In this document: one piece after another, positions 17,355 to 25,304 of the stretch
Position numbering within the stretch: the stretch's first letter is position 1
How the letters are laid out: every line of letters begins with the position of its first letter
Source of the DNA: Paenibacillus sp. PL91
GTDB taxonomy: Bacteria > Bacillota > Bacilli > Paenibacillales > Paenibacillaceae
Direction of reading: 5' to 3'
Assembly: GCF_012935325.2 (NCBI RefSeq)
Contig: NZ_JABBYG020000001.1
Location: forward strand, 558,001 to 622,000
DNA: 64,000 bases
The notes under the pieces: model-generated
Database searches by the model: none
What the model was told of the DNA's origin: nothing
Seen by the model: the letters and a program-made list of their open reading frames with translations, nothing else
Position numbers and translations under genes: made by a program

Positions 17355-17777
17355 ATGTTAAACATCGCATTTATCGCACATGATCGCAAAAAAGAGGAAA
17401 TCGTAAATTTTGTTATCGCATATGAGAAGGTGTTCGTACCGCATAAGCTGTATTCAACCGGTACAACAGGCACGCGTATAATGGAACAAACAAGCTTGTC
17501 TATTCATCGCTTCATGTCAGGCCCGCTCGGCGGCGATCAGCAGATCGGTGCGCTAGTGGCGCAGAATGAGATGGATTTAATTATATTTTTGCGCGATCCG
17601 CTCATGGCTCAGCCTCATGAGCCGGACATTATCGCTTTGCTTCGACTATGCGACGTGCAGGGCATTCCGGTTGCGACGAACGTTGCGACAGCGGAATTGC
17701 TGGTTAAGGCGCTTGAGCGCGGCGACTTTGGTTGGCGCGAGCTTGTTCACAAATATAAACCGGGTATTGCAGAATGA
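17355..17777 (+). CDS. mgsA: Methylglyoxal synthase
   Basis: MgsA converts dihydroxyacetone phosphate to methylglyoxal and phosphate, a bypass that relieves phosphate limitation. The 140-residue protein holds the family motifs [32 protein letters not shown] and [15 protein letters not shown] with the catalytic Asp and His. GGAGAGG lies 11 bases before the ATG. The stop overlaps the bshB1 start as ATGA. The pairing with bacillithiol genes is sensible, since bacillithiol is used in methylglyoxal detoxification. Confidence 0.95.
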   Translation: MLNIAFIAHDRKKEEIVNFVIAYEKVFVPHKLYSTGTTGTRIMEQTSLSIHRFMSGPLGGDQQIGALVAQNEMDLIIFLRDPLMAQPHEPDIIALLRLCDVQGIPVATNVATAELLVKALERGDFGWRELVHKYKPGIAE

Positions 17778-18472
17778 CAGAAGCGCTTGATATTCTCGTT
17801 TTTGGCGCTCATGCGGACGATGCTGAGATTGGAATGGGCGGGACGATCGCAAAGCATGTACAAGCCGGCTTCAAGGTTGGCATTTGTGACTTGACGGAGG
17901 CTGAAATGTCCTCCAACGGTACGGTGGAGCTGCGCAAGCAAGAAGCAGCTGCAGCCTCCAGTATTCTTGGGCTTAACATGCGTTCAAATCTTGGACTGCC
18001 TGATCGAGGCTTAGAGCCTTCCAAAAGTCAAATTGAGCTAATTGTATCTGAAATTCGTACATTTAAACCGCGCGTTGTATTTGCGCCATATTGGGTAGAC
18101 CGTCATCCTGATCATGTGGCTGCCAGCCAATTGATTGAGGAGGCGGTCTTTAATGCCAAGCTTCGCCGATATATGCCGGAGCTGCCTGCGGTGCAAGTAT
18201 CGCAGCTTATTTATTATTATATAAATGATGTGGATCAAGTATCTTTGATCGTTGATATTAGTGATTTCCATGAAACAAAGCGTAACGCGCTTATGGCTTA
18301 TCGTTCGCAATTCGATGCAGCGGCAGCCGGATCAGATCGTGTAGCGACGCCGCTCACGAATCGTTATGTGGAGCGTGTGGAAGCGCGTGATTCACTGCTA
18401 GGACAAGCAAGAGGCTGGGCGTATGCCGAGGGCTTTGCATTAAAACGCCCTCACGCCGTACAATTTTTTTGA
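17774..18472 (+). CDS. bshB1: Bacillithiol biosynthesis deacetylase BshB1
   Basis: BshB1 removes the acetyl group from N-acetylglucosaminyl-malate in bacillithiol synthesis. It belongs to the PIG-L/LmbE zinc deacetylases: the zinc-binding [11 protein letters not shown] is at residues 13-23 and the second metal motif HPDHVAA is near residue 112. The 232-residue length is normal. It overlaps mgsA by four bases. The promoter of bshA overlaps its last codons. Confidence 0.95.
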   Translation: MTEALDILVFGAHADDAEIGMGGTIAKHVQAGFKVGICDLTEAEMSSNGTVELRKQEAAAASSILGLNMRSNLGLPDRGLEPSKSQIELIVSEIRTFKPRVVFAPYWVDRHPDHVAASQLIEEAVFNAKLRRYMPELPAVQVSQLIYYYINDVDQVSLIVDISDFHETKRNALMAYRSQFDAAAAGSDRVATPLTNRYVERVEARDSLLGQARGWAYAEGFALKRPHAVQFF

Positions 18473-18498
18473 CAATTCGTACAGCTCTTGTGTAATAC
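18469..18498 (+). promoter_or_regulatory. Promoter of bshA
   Basis: A consensus TTGACA at 18469-18474 overlaps the bshB1 stop. TAATAC follows at 18493-18498 after 18 bases. It lies about 40 bases before the bshA start. Confidence 0.65.
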
Positions 18499-18536
18499 AA
18501 TAGTTATACGTGATGAACACAGGAGGCGCGACAACC

Positions 18537-19700
18537 GTGGCGAAAAAATTAAAGATTGGCATAACCTGTTATCCCACCTTGGGCGGTTCGGGAGTCGTGG
18601 CTACCGAATTAGGTAAGCTTCTGGCGGAACGCGGCCATGAAATTCATTTTATAACGCACAGTATTCCTTTTCGTTTAGGTCACTTTAATAAAAATATTTT
18701 TTTTCATGAAGTTGAAGTCAATGATTATTATGTGTTCCGTTATCCGCCTTATGATTTAGCCTTGGCTAGCAAAATGGCGCAGGTCGCAAAAATGCAGCAG
18801 CTTGATCTGCTTCATGTACATTATGCAGTACCCCATGCGGTTTGTGCCTATTTGGCGAAGCAAATGAACGGGGATGGGCTTAAGACGGTGACGACGCTGC
18901 ATGGTACCGATATAACCGTGCTGGCGCAGGATGAATCGTTAAAAAATCTGATTCGTCTTGCCATCCATCAAAGCGATGCGGTTACGGCCGTTTCGAAGGA
19001 TCTCATCAATGAAACGAGGCAGCTGCTCGATATTACGACGCCTATCGATTTAACTTACAATTTTGTCGATAAGCGCGTGTACTATCCGCGTGACGCGGCT
19101 TCGCTGCGTGCGAATTACGCAGAGCCGAACGAGAAAATTTTGATGCATATTTCTAACTTCCGCCCAGTGAAGCGTGTTGGCGATGTTGTTGATATTTTTT
19201 CTCGCGTCTCGGAGAAAGTTCCGTCAAAGCTGCTGCTCGTAGGCGAAGGCCCGGAGCTATCCAAAATTCAGCACCGGATCAGGCAGCTTGGGCTTGAAGA
19301 TCGCGTTCATTTCCTTGGGAAGCAGGAGGATGTTGCTCAGGTCATTTCGATGGCGGATGTACTGCTTCTTCCTTCAGAGAAGGAAAGCTTCGGCTTAGTT
19401 GCGCTTGAAGCGATGGCCTGCGGCGTTCCGACAATCGGATCGAATGCAGGGGGCATCCCTGAGCTCATTACGCACGGAGAGACCGGTTTCTTGTCGCCGA
19501 TCGGCGATGTGGAGGATATGGCCAAAAATGTTGAACGGCTGCTTACGGATGAGAAGCTTCACGAGCAGTTTAAACAAGCCTGCATGTTCCGAGCAAGAAA
19601 TGAGTTTTGCAACGATGTCATTACTACCCAATATGAGCAAATTTATTATCGTGTGCTTGGCATCGAGGCAGACTTGCCGATTGCTGTGTGCAGCGATTAA
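18537..19700 (+). CDS. bshA: N-acetyl-alpha-D-glucosaminyl L-malate synthase BshA
   Basis: BshA joins UDP-GlcNAc to L-malate, the first step of bacillithiol synthesis. It is a GT4-type glycosyltransferase: the N-terminal ITCYPTLGGSGVVATELGKLLAERGH, the middle HVHYAVPHA and TLHGTDIT, and the C-terminal E-x7-E motif ESFGLVALE are all present. The start is GTG 18537, 10 bases after GGAGG; in-frame ATGs upstream lie before the ribosome binding site. The 387-residue length is slightly above the usual 375-385. A short C-terminal tail rich in acidic and Cys residues appears extra. Confidence 0.95.
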   Translation: MAKKLKIGITCYPTLGGSGVVATELGKLLAERGHEIHFITHSIPFRLGHFNKNIFFHEVEVNDYYVFRYPPYDLALASKMAQVAKMQQLDLLHVHYAVPHAVCAYLAKQMNGDGLKTVTTLHGTDITVLAQDESLKNLIRLAIHQSDAVTAVSKDLINETRQLLDITTPIDLTYNFVDKRVYYPRDAASLRANYAEPNEKILMHISNFRPVKRVGDVVDIFSRVSEKVPSKLLLVGEGPELSKIQHRIRQLGLEDRVHFLGKQEDVAQVISMADVLLLPSEKESFGLVALEAMACGVPTIGSNAGGIPELITHGETGFLSPIGDVEDMAKNVERLLTDEKLHEQFKQACMFRARNEFCNDVITTQYEQIYYRVLGIEADLPIAVCSD

Positions 19701-19732
19701 TTCATAAGCTGCTGCAAAGGAAGGTGAGTGTT

Positions 19733-21022
19733 ATGCGGCTCTCGTTTCCAGAACCGATTATATCCGCATTGCCCATCGTCCGGCGGCTTCGAGAGCATCA
19801 TTTCGAAGCCGTCTTTGTAGGCGGCGCAGTTCGGGACACCGTATTAGGCTTGCCCATTAAAGACGTCGATATTGCTACTTCAGCCCGTCCGGAGCAGGTG
19901 CTCGAACTCTTTGAGCGCTGTATACCGACGGGCTTGCAGCATGGTACGATTACGGTTATCCAAGCCGACATTACGTATGAAGTCACGACGTTTAGGCAGG
20001 AGTCCGCTTATGAGTCGCACCGAAAGCCAGAGAGCGTGCTTTATATTACGGAGCTGGATGGGGATCTATTAAGGCGGGATTTTACGATGAACGCTATGGC
20101 GCTAGCCGAGGATGGGGTGCTTTACGATCCGTATGGCGGAATTTATGATTTGCAAAATAAAACGCTTCGCTCGGTAGGCGATCCGGATGCACGTTTTCAA
20201 GAGGACGCTCTGCGCATGCTTAGAGCAGTTCGTTTCATCGGCGTATATGGGCTAACGCCTGCTATTCGAACATGGAGAGCCATTTTACGGCATCGTCATT
20301 TGTTGAAGTTTATTGCAATGGAGCGCGTGCAGGTTGAGCTAGATAAAATGCTCGCGGGAGCCGCTCCGCAAAGAGCGCTTCATTATGCAGCTGCAAGCGG
20401 ACTGCTTTTTCACATAAAGGAAACTTTGCTTGCCGAAACCGCTTTCGCATTGAAGGAAGCTGACCGTACAGCAGAAGCGAAGAGGTTATTTAACAGGCTG
20501 CACGAGCTCCAGTCAGTCGATTTGCGCTGGGCTGCGCTAGCCATTGGCCTGCATCTGTCAATAGATGCCACAAGGCAAGCGCTGCAAGTGCTTCGATTCT
20601 CGAACACGCGCAGCAAAGTGATTACAACGATCATAGAGATTCACAAGGCTATGCTTGGCATCTCCGAGCAAGTAAATGATCGCGAGCTCCGTGCAGGTTG
20701 GCTGGAAGTAATAATTCGTTTCGGGAAGCATCATGCGAGCGACTGGCTTGAGATCATGCGCAAGCTCGAAACAGTACCGCAGACCTTCTCTGAAGGCCTT
20801 CTGAACGACTTGATGAGCTGGCTTGAAGATATTCCTGTCTCAACGCTCAAACAGCTTAAAATAAGCGGTAGAGATTTAACGAATCAATTGCAAAGGGAAG
20901 CTGGACCTTGGGTCAGCGAATATTTGGGTCGATTGCTGCTGATGGCAGCTCTTGAGCAGCTCGATAATAATAAGGCTGCCCTTCTTGCGCAAGCAGCGCT
21001 GTGGAATAAGGAGAGGGACTGA
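19733..21022 (+). CDS. cca: CCA tRNA nucleotidyltransferase
   Basis: This enzyme adds or repairs the 3' CCA end of tRNA. The class II nucleotidyltransferase motifs are all there: FVGGAVRDTVLG, KDVDIATS with the catalytic D-x-D, RRDFTMNAMA, and the RNA-binding region DALRMLRAVRF. The 429-residue length fits a single full CCA-adding enzyme, as expected in Bacilli. The start is ATG 19733, with AAGGAAGGTG upstream; the frame is open further back but into the end of bshA. A perfect hairpin overlaps its stop codon. Confidence 0.93.
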   Translation: MRLSFPEPIISALPIVRRLREHHFEAVFVGGAVRDTVLGLPIKDVDIATSARPEQVLELFERCIPTGLQHGTITVIQADITYEVTTFRQESAYESHRKPESVLYITELDGDLLRRDFTMNAMALAEDGVLYDPYGGIYDLQNKTLRSVGDPDARFQEDALRMLRAVRFIGVYGLTPAIRTWRAILRHRHLLKFIAMERVQVELDKMLAGAAPQRALHYAAASGLLFHIKETLLAETAFALKEADRTAEAKRLFNRLHELQSVDLRWAALAIGLHLSIDATRQALQVLRFSNTRSKVITTIIEIHKAMLGISEQVNDRELRAGWLEVIIRFGKHHASDWLEIMRKLETVPQTFSEGLLNDLMSWLEDIPVSTLKQLKISGRDLTNQLQREAGPWVSEYLGRLLLMAALEQLDNNKAALLAQAALWNKERD

Positions 21023-21037
21023 GTAGTCAGTCCCTCT
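21012..21037 (+). other. Perfect hairpin overlapping the cca stop codon
   Basis: AGAGGGACTGA and TCAGTCCCTCT form 11 perfect pairs around GTAG. The TGA stop of cca is part of the left arm. There is no T run, and birA begins 25 bases later, so it is more likely a processing or stability element, or a weak attenuator, than a terminator. Confidence 0.5.
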
Positions 21038-21062
21038 GCACTTCAATAGGAGGTGGAATAAC

Positions 21063-22037
21063 ATGAATTATGAGCCCTTGCTTCGATTGTTTAAGGACAG
21101 GCTAGGTGAATACATATCAGGAGAAAGCATGAGCCAGGAGCTCGGCGTGAGCAGGACCGCGATTTGGAAGCAGATTCGCAAGCTAGAAGCGGCGGGGTAT
21201 CATTTTGAAGCGTCCAGACGTCTTGGGTATCGGCTCGTTAGCGTTCCAGATAACCTTGCAATAGATCAGTTGACAAGCCGCTTGGATACAAGCGCTTTTG
21301 GCAAAACGATTCATTATCTTGAAACTGTTGAGTCTACGCAAAATCTTGCGCGTGCAGCGGCTGAAGAGGGAGCTGCAGAGGGAACGCTGTTCCTTGCTGA
21401 GCAGCAATTGAACGGACGCGGCCGGATGGGACGCAATTGGGTATCGCCGCGCGGCAAAGGGGTTTGGATGAGCATGGTGCTGCGTCCATCCGTGCCGATT
21501 CATTTTGCGCCGCAGCTTACATTAATGACGGCTGTTGCGCTTTGCAGAAGCCTTAAGCGGATTACGAGCCTGCCTATTGGCATTAAATGGCCAAACGATT
21601 TGCTCATTGAAGGAAAGAAGATTAGCGGAATTTTGCTTGAATCAGCGGCTGAGGACGAGCGGCTTCGATACGTAATCGCTGGCATCGGCATTAGCGTGAA
21701 TTTAGAGGAACAGGATTATCCTGAGGAACTGCTGGAGAAAGCGACGTCGCTTCGCATTAGCGCGGGGCGTAAGTGGCTTCGCGAGGATGTGATAGCCGAT
21801 TTTCTGAAGGAATGGGAGCAGCTTTATTTTCTATATCAGGAGCAGGGCTTCGGTCCAATCATCACGCTTTGGGAAGCGTTGTCGGTATCGCTTGGCAAGC
21901 CCGCACGGCTTATAACCCCGCAAGGAGATATGATGGGCATTCCTATTGGTCTTGATGAAAGCGGCGCAATTCGAATCCAATTGTCGGATGGTACGGTGAA
22001 ACCAGTTTTCTCGGCAGAAATGGGCGAACCTCTATAG
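21063..22037 (+). CDS. birA: Bifunctional biotin protein ligase / biotin operon repressor
   Basis: BirA attaches biotin to carboxylases and in the bifunctional form also represses biotin genes. The N-terminal winged helix (residues 1-60, GESMSQELGVSRTAIWKQIRKLEAAGY) marks the DNA-binding class. The ligase domain has the biotinyl-AMP loop GRGRMGRNWVSP near residue 120 and the KWPNDLLIEGKKISGIL motif near residue 180. The C-terminal SH3-like domain closes the 324-residue protein. AGGAGG lies 9 bases before the ATG. Confidence 0.95.
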   Translation: MNYEPLLRLFKDRLGEYISGESMSQELGVSRTAIWKQIRKLEAAGYHFEASRRLGYRLVSVPDNLAIDQLTSRLDTSAFGKTIHYLETVESTQNLARAAAEEGAAEGTLFLAEQQLNGRGRMGRNWVSPRGKGVWMSMVLRPSVPIHFAPQLTLMTAVALCRSLKRITSLPIGIKWPNDLLIEGKKISGILLESAAEDERLRYVIAGIGISVNLEEQDYPEELLEKATSLRISAGRKWLREDVIADFLKEWEQLYFLYQEQGFGPIITLWEALSVSLGKPARLITPQGDMMGIPIGLDESGAIRIQLSDGTVKPVFSAEMGEPL

Positions 22038-22051
22038 TGGATTCCAAGCCG

Positions 22052-22080
22052 TTTACGGATTGCAGAAAGTTTGGTAAACT
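22052..22080 (+). promoter_or_regulatory. Promoter of the panBCD leader
   Basis: TTTACG at 22052-22057 and TAAACT at 22075-22080 are separated by 17 bases. Transcription would begin near 22087, just where the first stem of the leader starts. Confidence 0.65.
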
Positions 22081-22086
22081 AGATGA

Positions 22087-22186
22087 ATCAGGCGGTATTC
22101 ATTGGAAGCTGCACTGATGACGAACAAAAAATAAGTAAATGGTTGGGAATGCACACTCTGCTCTGAGCCGTAGGGACCGAGACAGA
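22087..22186 (+). ncRNA. Tandem pan-type RNA motif upstream of panB
   Basis: Two stem-loops with the same design lie in tandem. In the first, ATCAG-GCGG (22087-22095) pairs with CTGC-A-CTGAT (22109-22118), leaving a bulged A at 22113. In the second, TCTG-CTC (22157-22163) pairs with GAG-A-CAGA (22179-22186), leaving a bulged A at 22182. The published pan RNA motif occurs upstream of panB in Firmicutes, including B. subtilis, and is described as stem-loops with conserved bulged adenosines, often in tandem. Position and shape agree. I could not run a covariance search, so the family assignment rests on this resemblance. Confidence 0.65.
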
Positions 22187-22226
22187 AGGAAGCACAACAA
22201 GCAAACGTTTCCTTTTCAGTTTGGGG

Positions 22227-22257
22227 ACCTTTTTAGCAGCGGCTAAAAGGTTTTTTT
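22227..22257 (+). terminator. Leader terminator before panB
   Basis: ACCTTTTTAGC and GCTAAAAGGT close an AGCG loop and are followed by seven T. It lies between the pan-type stem-loops and panB, so it may be the on/off switch for the operon, or may simply end transcription from upstream. Confidence 0.8.
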
Positions 22258-22292
22258 GTGTTTATCCTATCATTGAACGGGGGATGAAGCTG

Positions 22293-23207
22293 ATGAGGAA
22301 ACGACTGACAATTACGAATTTGAAGAAGATGAAGCAGGACCGCAATGCGATTTCCGTTTTGACAGCTTATGATTATCCTTCAGCCAAGCTTGCTGAAGAA
22401 GCAGGGATCGATGTTATTTTGGTTGGCGATTCGCTCGGGAATGTCGTGCTTGGCTATGATACGACTATACCTGTAACGATCGACGATATCGTTTATCATA
22501 CAAGAGCGGTTGCTAGGGGAGCCCAGCAAACGTTCATCGTAGCCGATATGCCTTTTATGACCTATGGCATCGGCCGCGAATCTACGCTGCGCAATGCAGC
22601 AAAGATTATGCAAGAAGGCGGCTCGCAAGCGGTAAAGCTTGAAGGCGGAGAAGAGATCGCTTCTGATGTAGCAGCGCTTGTGAAAGCGGGAATTCCTGTT
22701 ATGGGTCATATCGGCCTTACGCCTCAATCCGTCCATCAGCTGGGCGGCTATAAGGTGCAAGGCAAGCTTGATTCGGAAGCCGAGCAGCTTATCAAGGATG
22801 CAAAGGCGCTGGAGCAAGCGGGTGCTTTCAGTATTGTGATTGAGCTTGTAACCGAGTCGCTGGCAACAATGATCAGCGATGTTCTCACCATACCGGTTAT
22901 CGGTATTGGCGCTGGACGCGGCTGTGATGGACAGGTGCTCGTATACCATGATATTTTGCAATATTCATCGCCTTACTTTGAAAAAAGATTCGTAAAAACG
23001 TATGCAGATATTGGAACGACGATTAGAAAGGCCATTCAATCCTATGTCGACGAAGTAAAAACGGGTGTATTCCCTGCAGAAGAGCATGTATTCACAGCGA
23101 AGCCGGCAGCAGCTATTCCTTCTTTATACGGCGGTGCTGACTCCAATGAGAAGAGCGATGCGCAACCTGAAATCAGCCAGCCAAAGAAGGAGGTGCCGCT
23201 GACATGA
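22293..23207 (+). CDS. panB: 3-methyl-2-oxobutanoate hydroxymethyltransferase
   Basis: PanB transfers a hydroxymethyl group from methylene-tetrahydrofolate to 2-oxoisovalerate, the first committed step to pantothenate. Family motifs include LTAYDYPSAKLAEEAGIDVILVGDSLGNV (with Mg-binding Asp), MPFMTYG, KLEGG and MGHIGLTPQSVHQLGGYKVQG. The start is ATG 22293, 9 bases after GGGGG; an ATG at 22284 is too close to it. The 304-residue length includes a polar C-terminal tail of about 30 residues. panC overlaps its stop by four bases. Confidence 0.95.
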   Translation: MRKRLTITNLKKMKQDRNAISVLTAYDYPSAKLAEEAGIDVILVGDSLGNVVLGYDTTIPVTIDDIVYHTRAVARGAQQTFIVADMPFMTYGIGRESTLRNAAKIMQEGGSQAVKLEGGEEIASDVAALVKAGIPVMGHIGLTPQSVHQLGGYKVQGKLDSEAEQLIKDAKALEQAGAFSIVIELVTESLATMISDVLTIPVIGIGAGRGCDGQVLVYHDILQYSSPYFEKRFVKTYADIGTTIRKAIQSYVDEVKTGVFPAEEHVFTAKPAAAIPSLYGGADSNEKSDAQPEISQPKKEVPLT

Positions 23208-24154
23208 TCATTTGCCGATCAAAAGCAGAACTGAAGCAGCAATTGATGAGCCTCCGCAAAGAAAACAAATTAGTCGGGCTTGTTCCGACGATGGGTTTTT
23301 TGCATGAGGGTCATGCCTCGCTGCTGCGTCAAGCACGATCTGAATGTGAGGTTGCCGTTCTAAGCATTTTCGTTAATCCGCTGCAATTCGGACCTCATGA
23401 GGATTTGGATCGCTATCCGCGCGATGAGAAGCGGGATCTGGCTCTTGCTGAGGAATGCGGAGTTGATATCGTATTTATGCCTTCCGTCGAGGAAATGTAC
23501 CCAGACAAGCCGCTCACGACGGTCATCGTCAATCAAGTTACGGACCGGTTATGCGGCGCGTCAAGACCGGGGCATTTTGATGGAGTAGGAACGGTAGTCA
23601 GCAAGCTCTTTCATTTGGTTGCGCCTGATAGGGCATACTTTGGCATGAAGGATGCACAGCAAGTTGCGGTTATTGAACAAATGGTCCATGATCTTAACTT
23701 CCCTGTACAAATCGTGCCTTGCCCAATCGTGCGTGAGCCGGATGGTCTTGCGCTTAGCTCTCGTAACGTTTATTTAAACGCCGAGCAGCGCAGTCAGGCC
23801 GTTATTTTATCCAAAACGCTTCAGGAAGCCTCTGAATGGATGGAGGAGCCGGAGTTGACCGTGGAGCGTTTGCAAGCAAAGGTAAAGGTTCAATTGAGCA
23901 AAGCAAGCGATGCGGTAATCGATTATGTGGAGCTGCTTTATTATCCTTCCTTGCAGCCACCTGAGGCAGCTGCGCATATCGCATCCATCAAACAGCCTTT
24001 AATTTTGGCGCTTGCCGTTAAATTTGGCACAACTCGTCTTATAGATAATCAATTACTGCAGGCAGCGGAGGTGAATGAGCATGTTCAGAACGATGATGAA
24101 ATCCAAGCTGCATCGGGCAACCGTTACGGAAGCGAACCTGAATTATGTAGGTAG
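23204..24154 (+). CDS. panC: Pantothenate synthetase, with a C-terminal extension running into panD
   Basis: PanC joins pantoate and beta-alanine using ATP. The ATP-binding HxGH motif is in [18 protein letters not shown], the substrate loop is [24 protein letters not shown] near residue 60, and ALSSRNVYL is the KMSKS equivalent. The protein is 316 residues where about 280-290 is usual. The last 25 codons read through the start of panD in another frame, giving a 74-base overlap. The family-like part ends near LLQAAEV, so the tail is probably an accidental extension after loss of an earlier stop, or a coupling device. Confidence 0.93.
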   Translation: MIICRSKAELKQQLMSLRKENKLVGLVPTMGFLHEGHASLLRQARSECEVAVLSIFVNPLQFGPHEDLDRYPRDEKRDLALAEECGVDIVFMPSVEEMYPDKPLTTVIVNQVTDRLCGASRPGHFDGVGTVVSKLFHLVAPDRAYFGMKDAQQVAVIEQMVHDLNFPVQIVPCPIVREPDGLALSSRNVYLNAEQRSQAVILSKTLQEASEWMEEPELTVERLQAKVKVQLSKASDAVIDYVELLYYPSLQPPEAAAHIASIKQPLILALAVKFGTTRLIDNQLLQAAEVNEHVQNDDEIQAASGNRYGSEPELCR

Positions 24155-24464
24155 CATTACGATTGATGAAAATTTGATGGATGCTGCCAACCTATGGGAA
24201 AATGAAAAGGTACAGATCGTTAACAACAACAACGGAGCGCGCTTCGAGACTTATGTCATCACGGGCGAACGCGGCTCTGGCGTTATTTGCTTGAATGGGG
24301 CAGCCGCAAGGCAGGTACAGCCTGGCGATCAGGTTATTATTATTTCTTATGCGATGATGACGGATGAAGAAGCTAAGCAGCACAAGCCAATCGTCACGAT
24401 TCTCGATGCCAATAATCGTCCTTTGCAGATCTTGAATGAAGAGCTTCATGCGACTATCCTTTAA
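24081..24464 (+). CDS. panD: Aspartate 1-decarboxylase proenzyme
   Basis: PanD makes beta-alanine from aspartate for pantothenate. The proenzyme cleaves itself at Gly24-Ser25 in [10 protein letters not shown] to form the pyruvoyl cofactor, and both residues are present in the expected place. The 127-residue length is standard. The start is ATG 24081 with GGAGG 9 bases before; an ATG at 24075 in frame is too close. It overlaps the 3' end of panC by 74 bases. Confidence 0.95.
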   Translation: MFRTMMKSKLHRATVTEANLNYVGSITIDENLMDAANLWENEKVQIVNNNNGARFETYVITGERGSGVICLNGAAARQVQPGDQVIIISYAMMTDEEAKQHKPIVTILDANNRPLQILNEELHATIL

Positions 24465-24586
24465 CTTGCGAAAAGGTGACGTTAATCCCTGCTTTATGTA
24501 ACGATTGGGACACCGTATGAAAAGCGACGTTAAAACAAAAAATGAACATAACACTCCTTAATTCTCTGGCGAAGGCGGGATGCGGT

Positions 24587-25288
24587 ATGTTCCAGCATAT
24601 GTTTTCATCCATGAACGACATGCTTGATCAAATTATTGAACAGTATGAGGGTGCAGGTGCAAAGGAAAAACAGCATTACGAAGAACAAATGGAAGAGCTG
24701 AAAAAAGTTAGTGATACGTTTATTGAGCAGTGGCTTGAATTTGAGGAGAAATTTGCTGTCTTCAAGGAGCAGCAATGTGATCTTGCCACAGCTCCGAAGC
24801 CACAGATTGAAGCTGCAGAGAAAAGCTTACCTGCTCCTTCAGCAGTGCCCTGTAATTTAGCCGATTTAGAAATTCCAAATGAGCTTGCGGCGATTATTTC
24901 CAAAGGTCAAGGCTATTATAAGTTATTTATGTTCTCGCAAGCAGCGGTACAATTTCAAACGGCTATTTTACAATCGCCGGAATGTAATTTGGCTAGACTG
25001 TTTTTGGGTATGACCCAGATGCATCTGCAAAATTGGAATGAAGCTCAGCGTCATTTTCAACTGCTAATTGCTTTAACGGACTTCCCCAAATGGCTGGCTA
25101 TGGGCTATAATGCGCTAGGGTGCATTCAAGCCGTGCACATGAATTTGGCGCAAGCGGAGCAATTATTCATGAAGGCTTACGATGTATGTCCAAGCTTCAA
25201 AGATCCGTTAAACAATTTGAAGTCATGCCAAGAAACACCCAAGCAATTATCGTTATATTTCGGAAGCACGGAGCTGTGCTGTTTGTGA
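24587..25288 (+). CDS. TPR-containing hypothetical protein
   Basis: This protein of about 233 residues begins with a helical coiled-coil-like region (about residues 10-65, SMNDMLDQIIEQYEGAGAKEKQHYEEQMEELKK), then has a Pro-rich linker, then two to three TPR-like units (GYYKLFMFSQAAVQFQTAILQSPECNLARLFLG, NWNEAQRHFQLLIAL, NLAQAEQLFMKAYDVCPSFKDPLNNL). The ATG at 24587 is chosen; an earlier ATG at 24542 in frame has no ribosome binding site. It lies between panD and dinG and probably acts through protein contacts. I do not recognise a named family. Confidence 0.7.
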   Translation: MFQHMFSSMNDMLDQIIEQYEGAGAKEKQHYEEQMEELKKVSDTFIEQWLEFEEKFAVFKEQQCDLATAPKPQIEAAEKSLPAPSAVPCNLADLEIPNELAAIISKGQGYYKLFMFSQAAVQFQTAILQSPECNLARLFLGMTQMHLQNWNEAQRHFQLLIALTDFPKWLAMGYNALGCIQAVHMNLAQAEQLFMKAYDVCPSFKDPLNNLKSCQETPKQLSLYFGSTELCCL

Positions 25289-25304
25289 GAGGATCGGGGA
25301 ATGA

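Noticed and set aside
22380..22961. 193-codon minus-strand frame inside panB
   Set aside because: Shadow frame of a clearly coding gene, with no family resemblance and no start signals.
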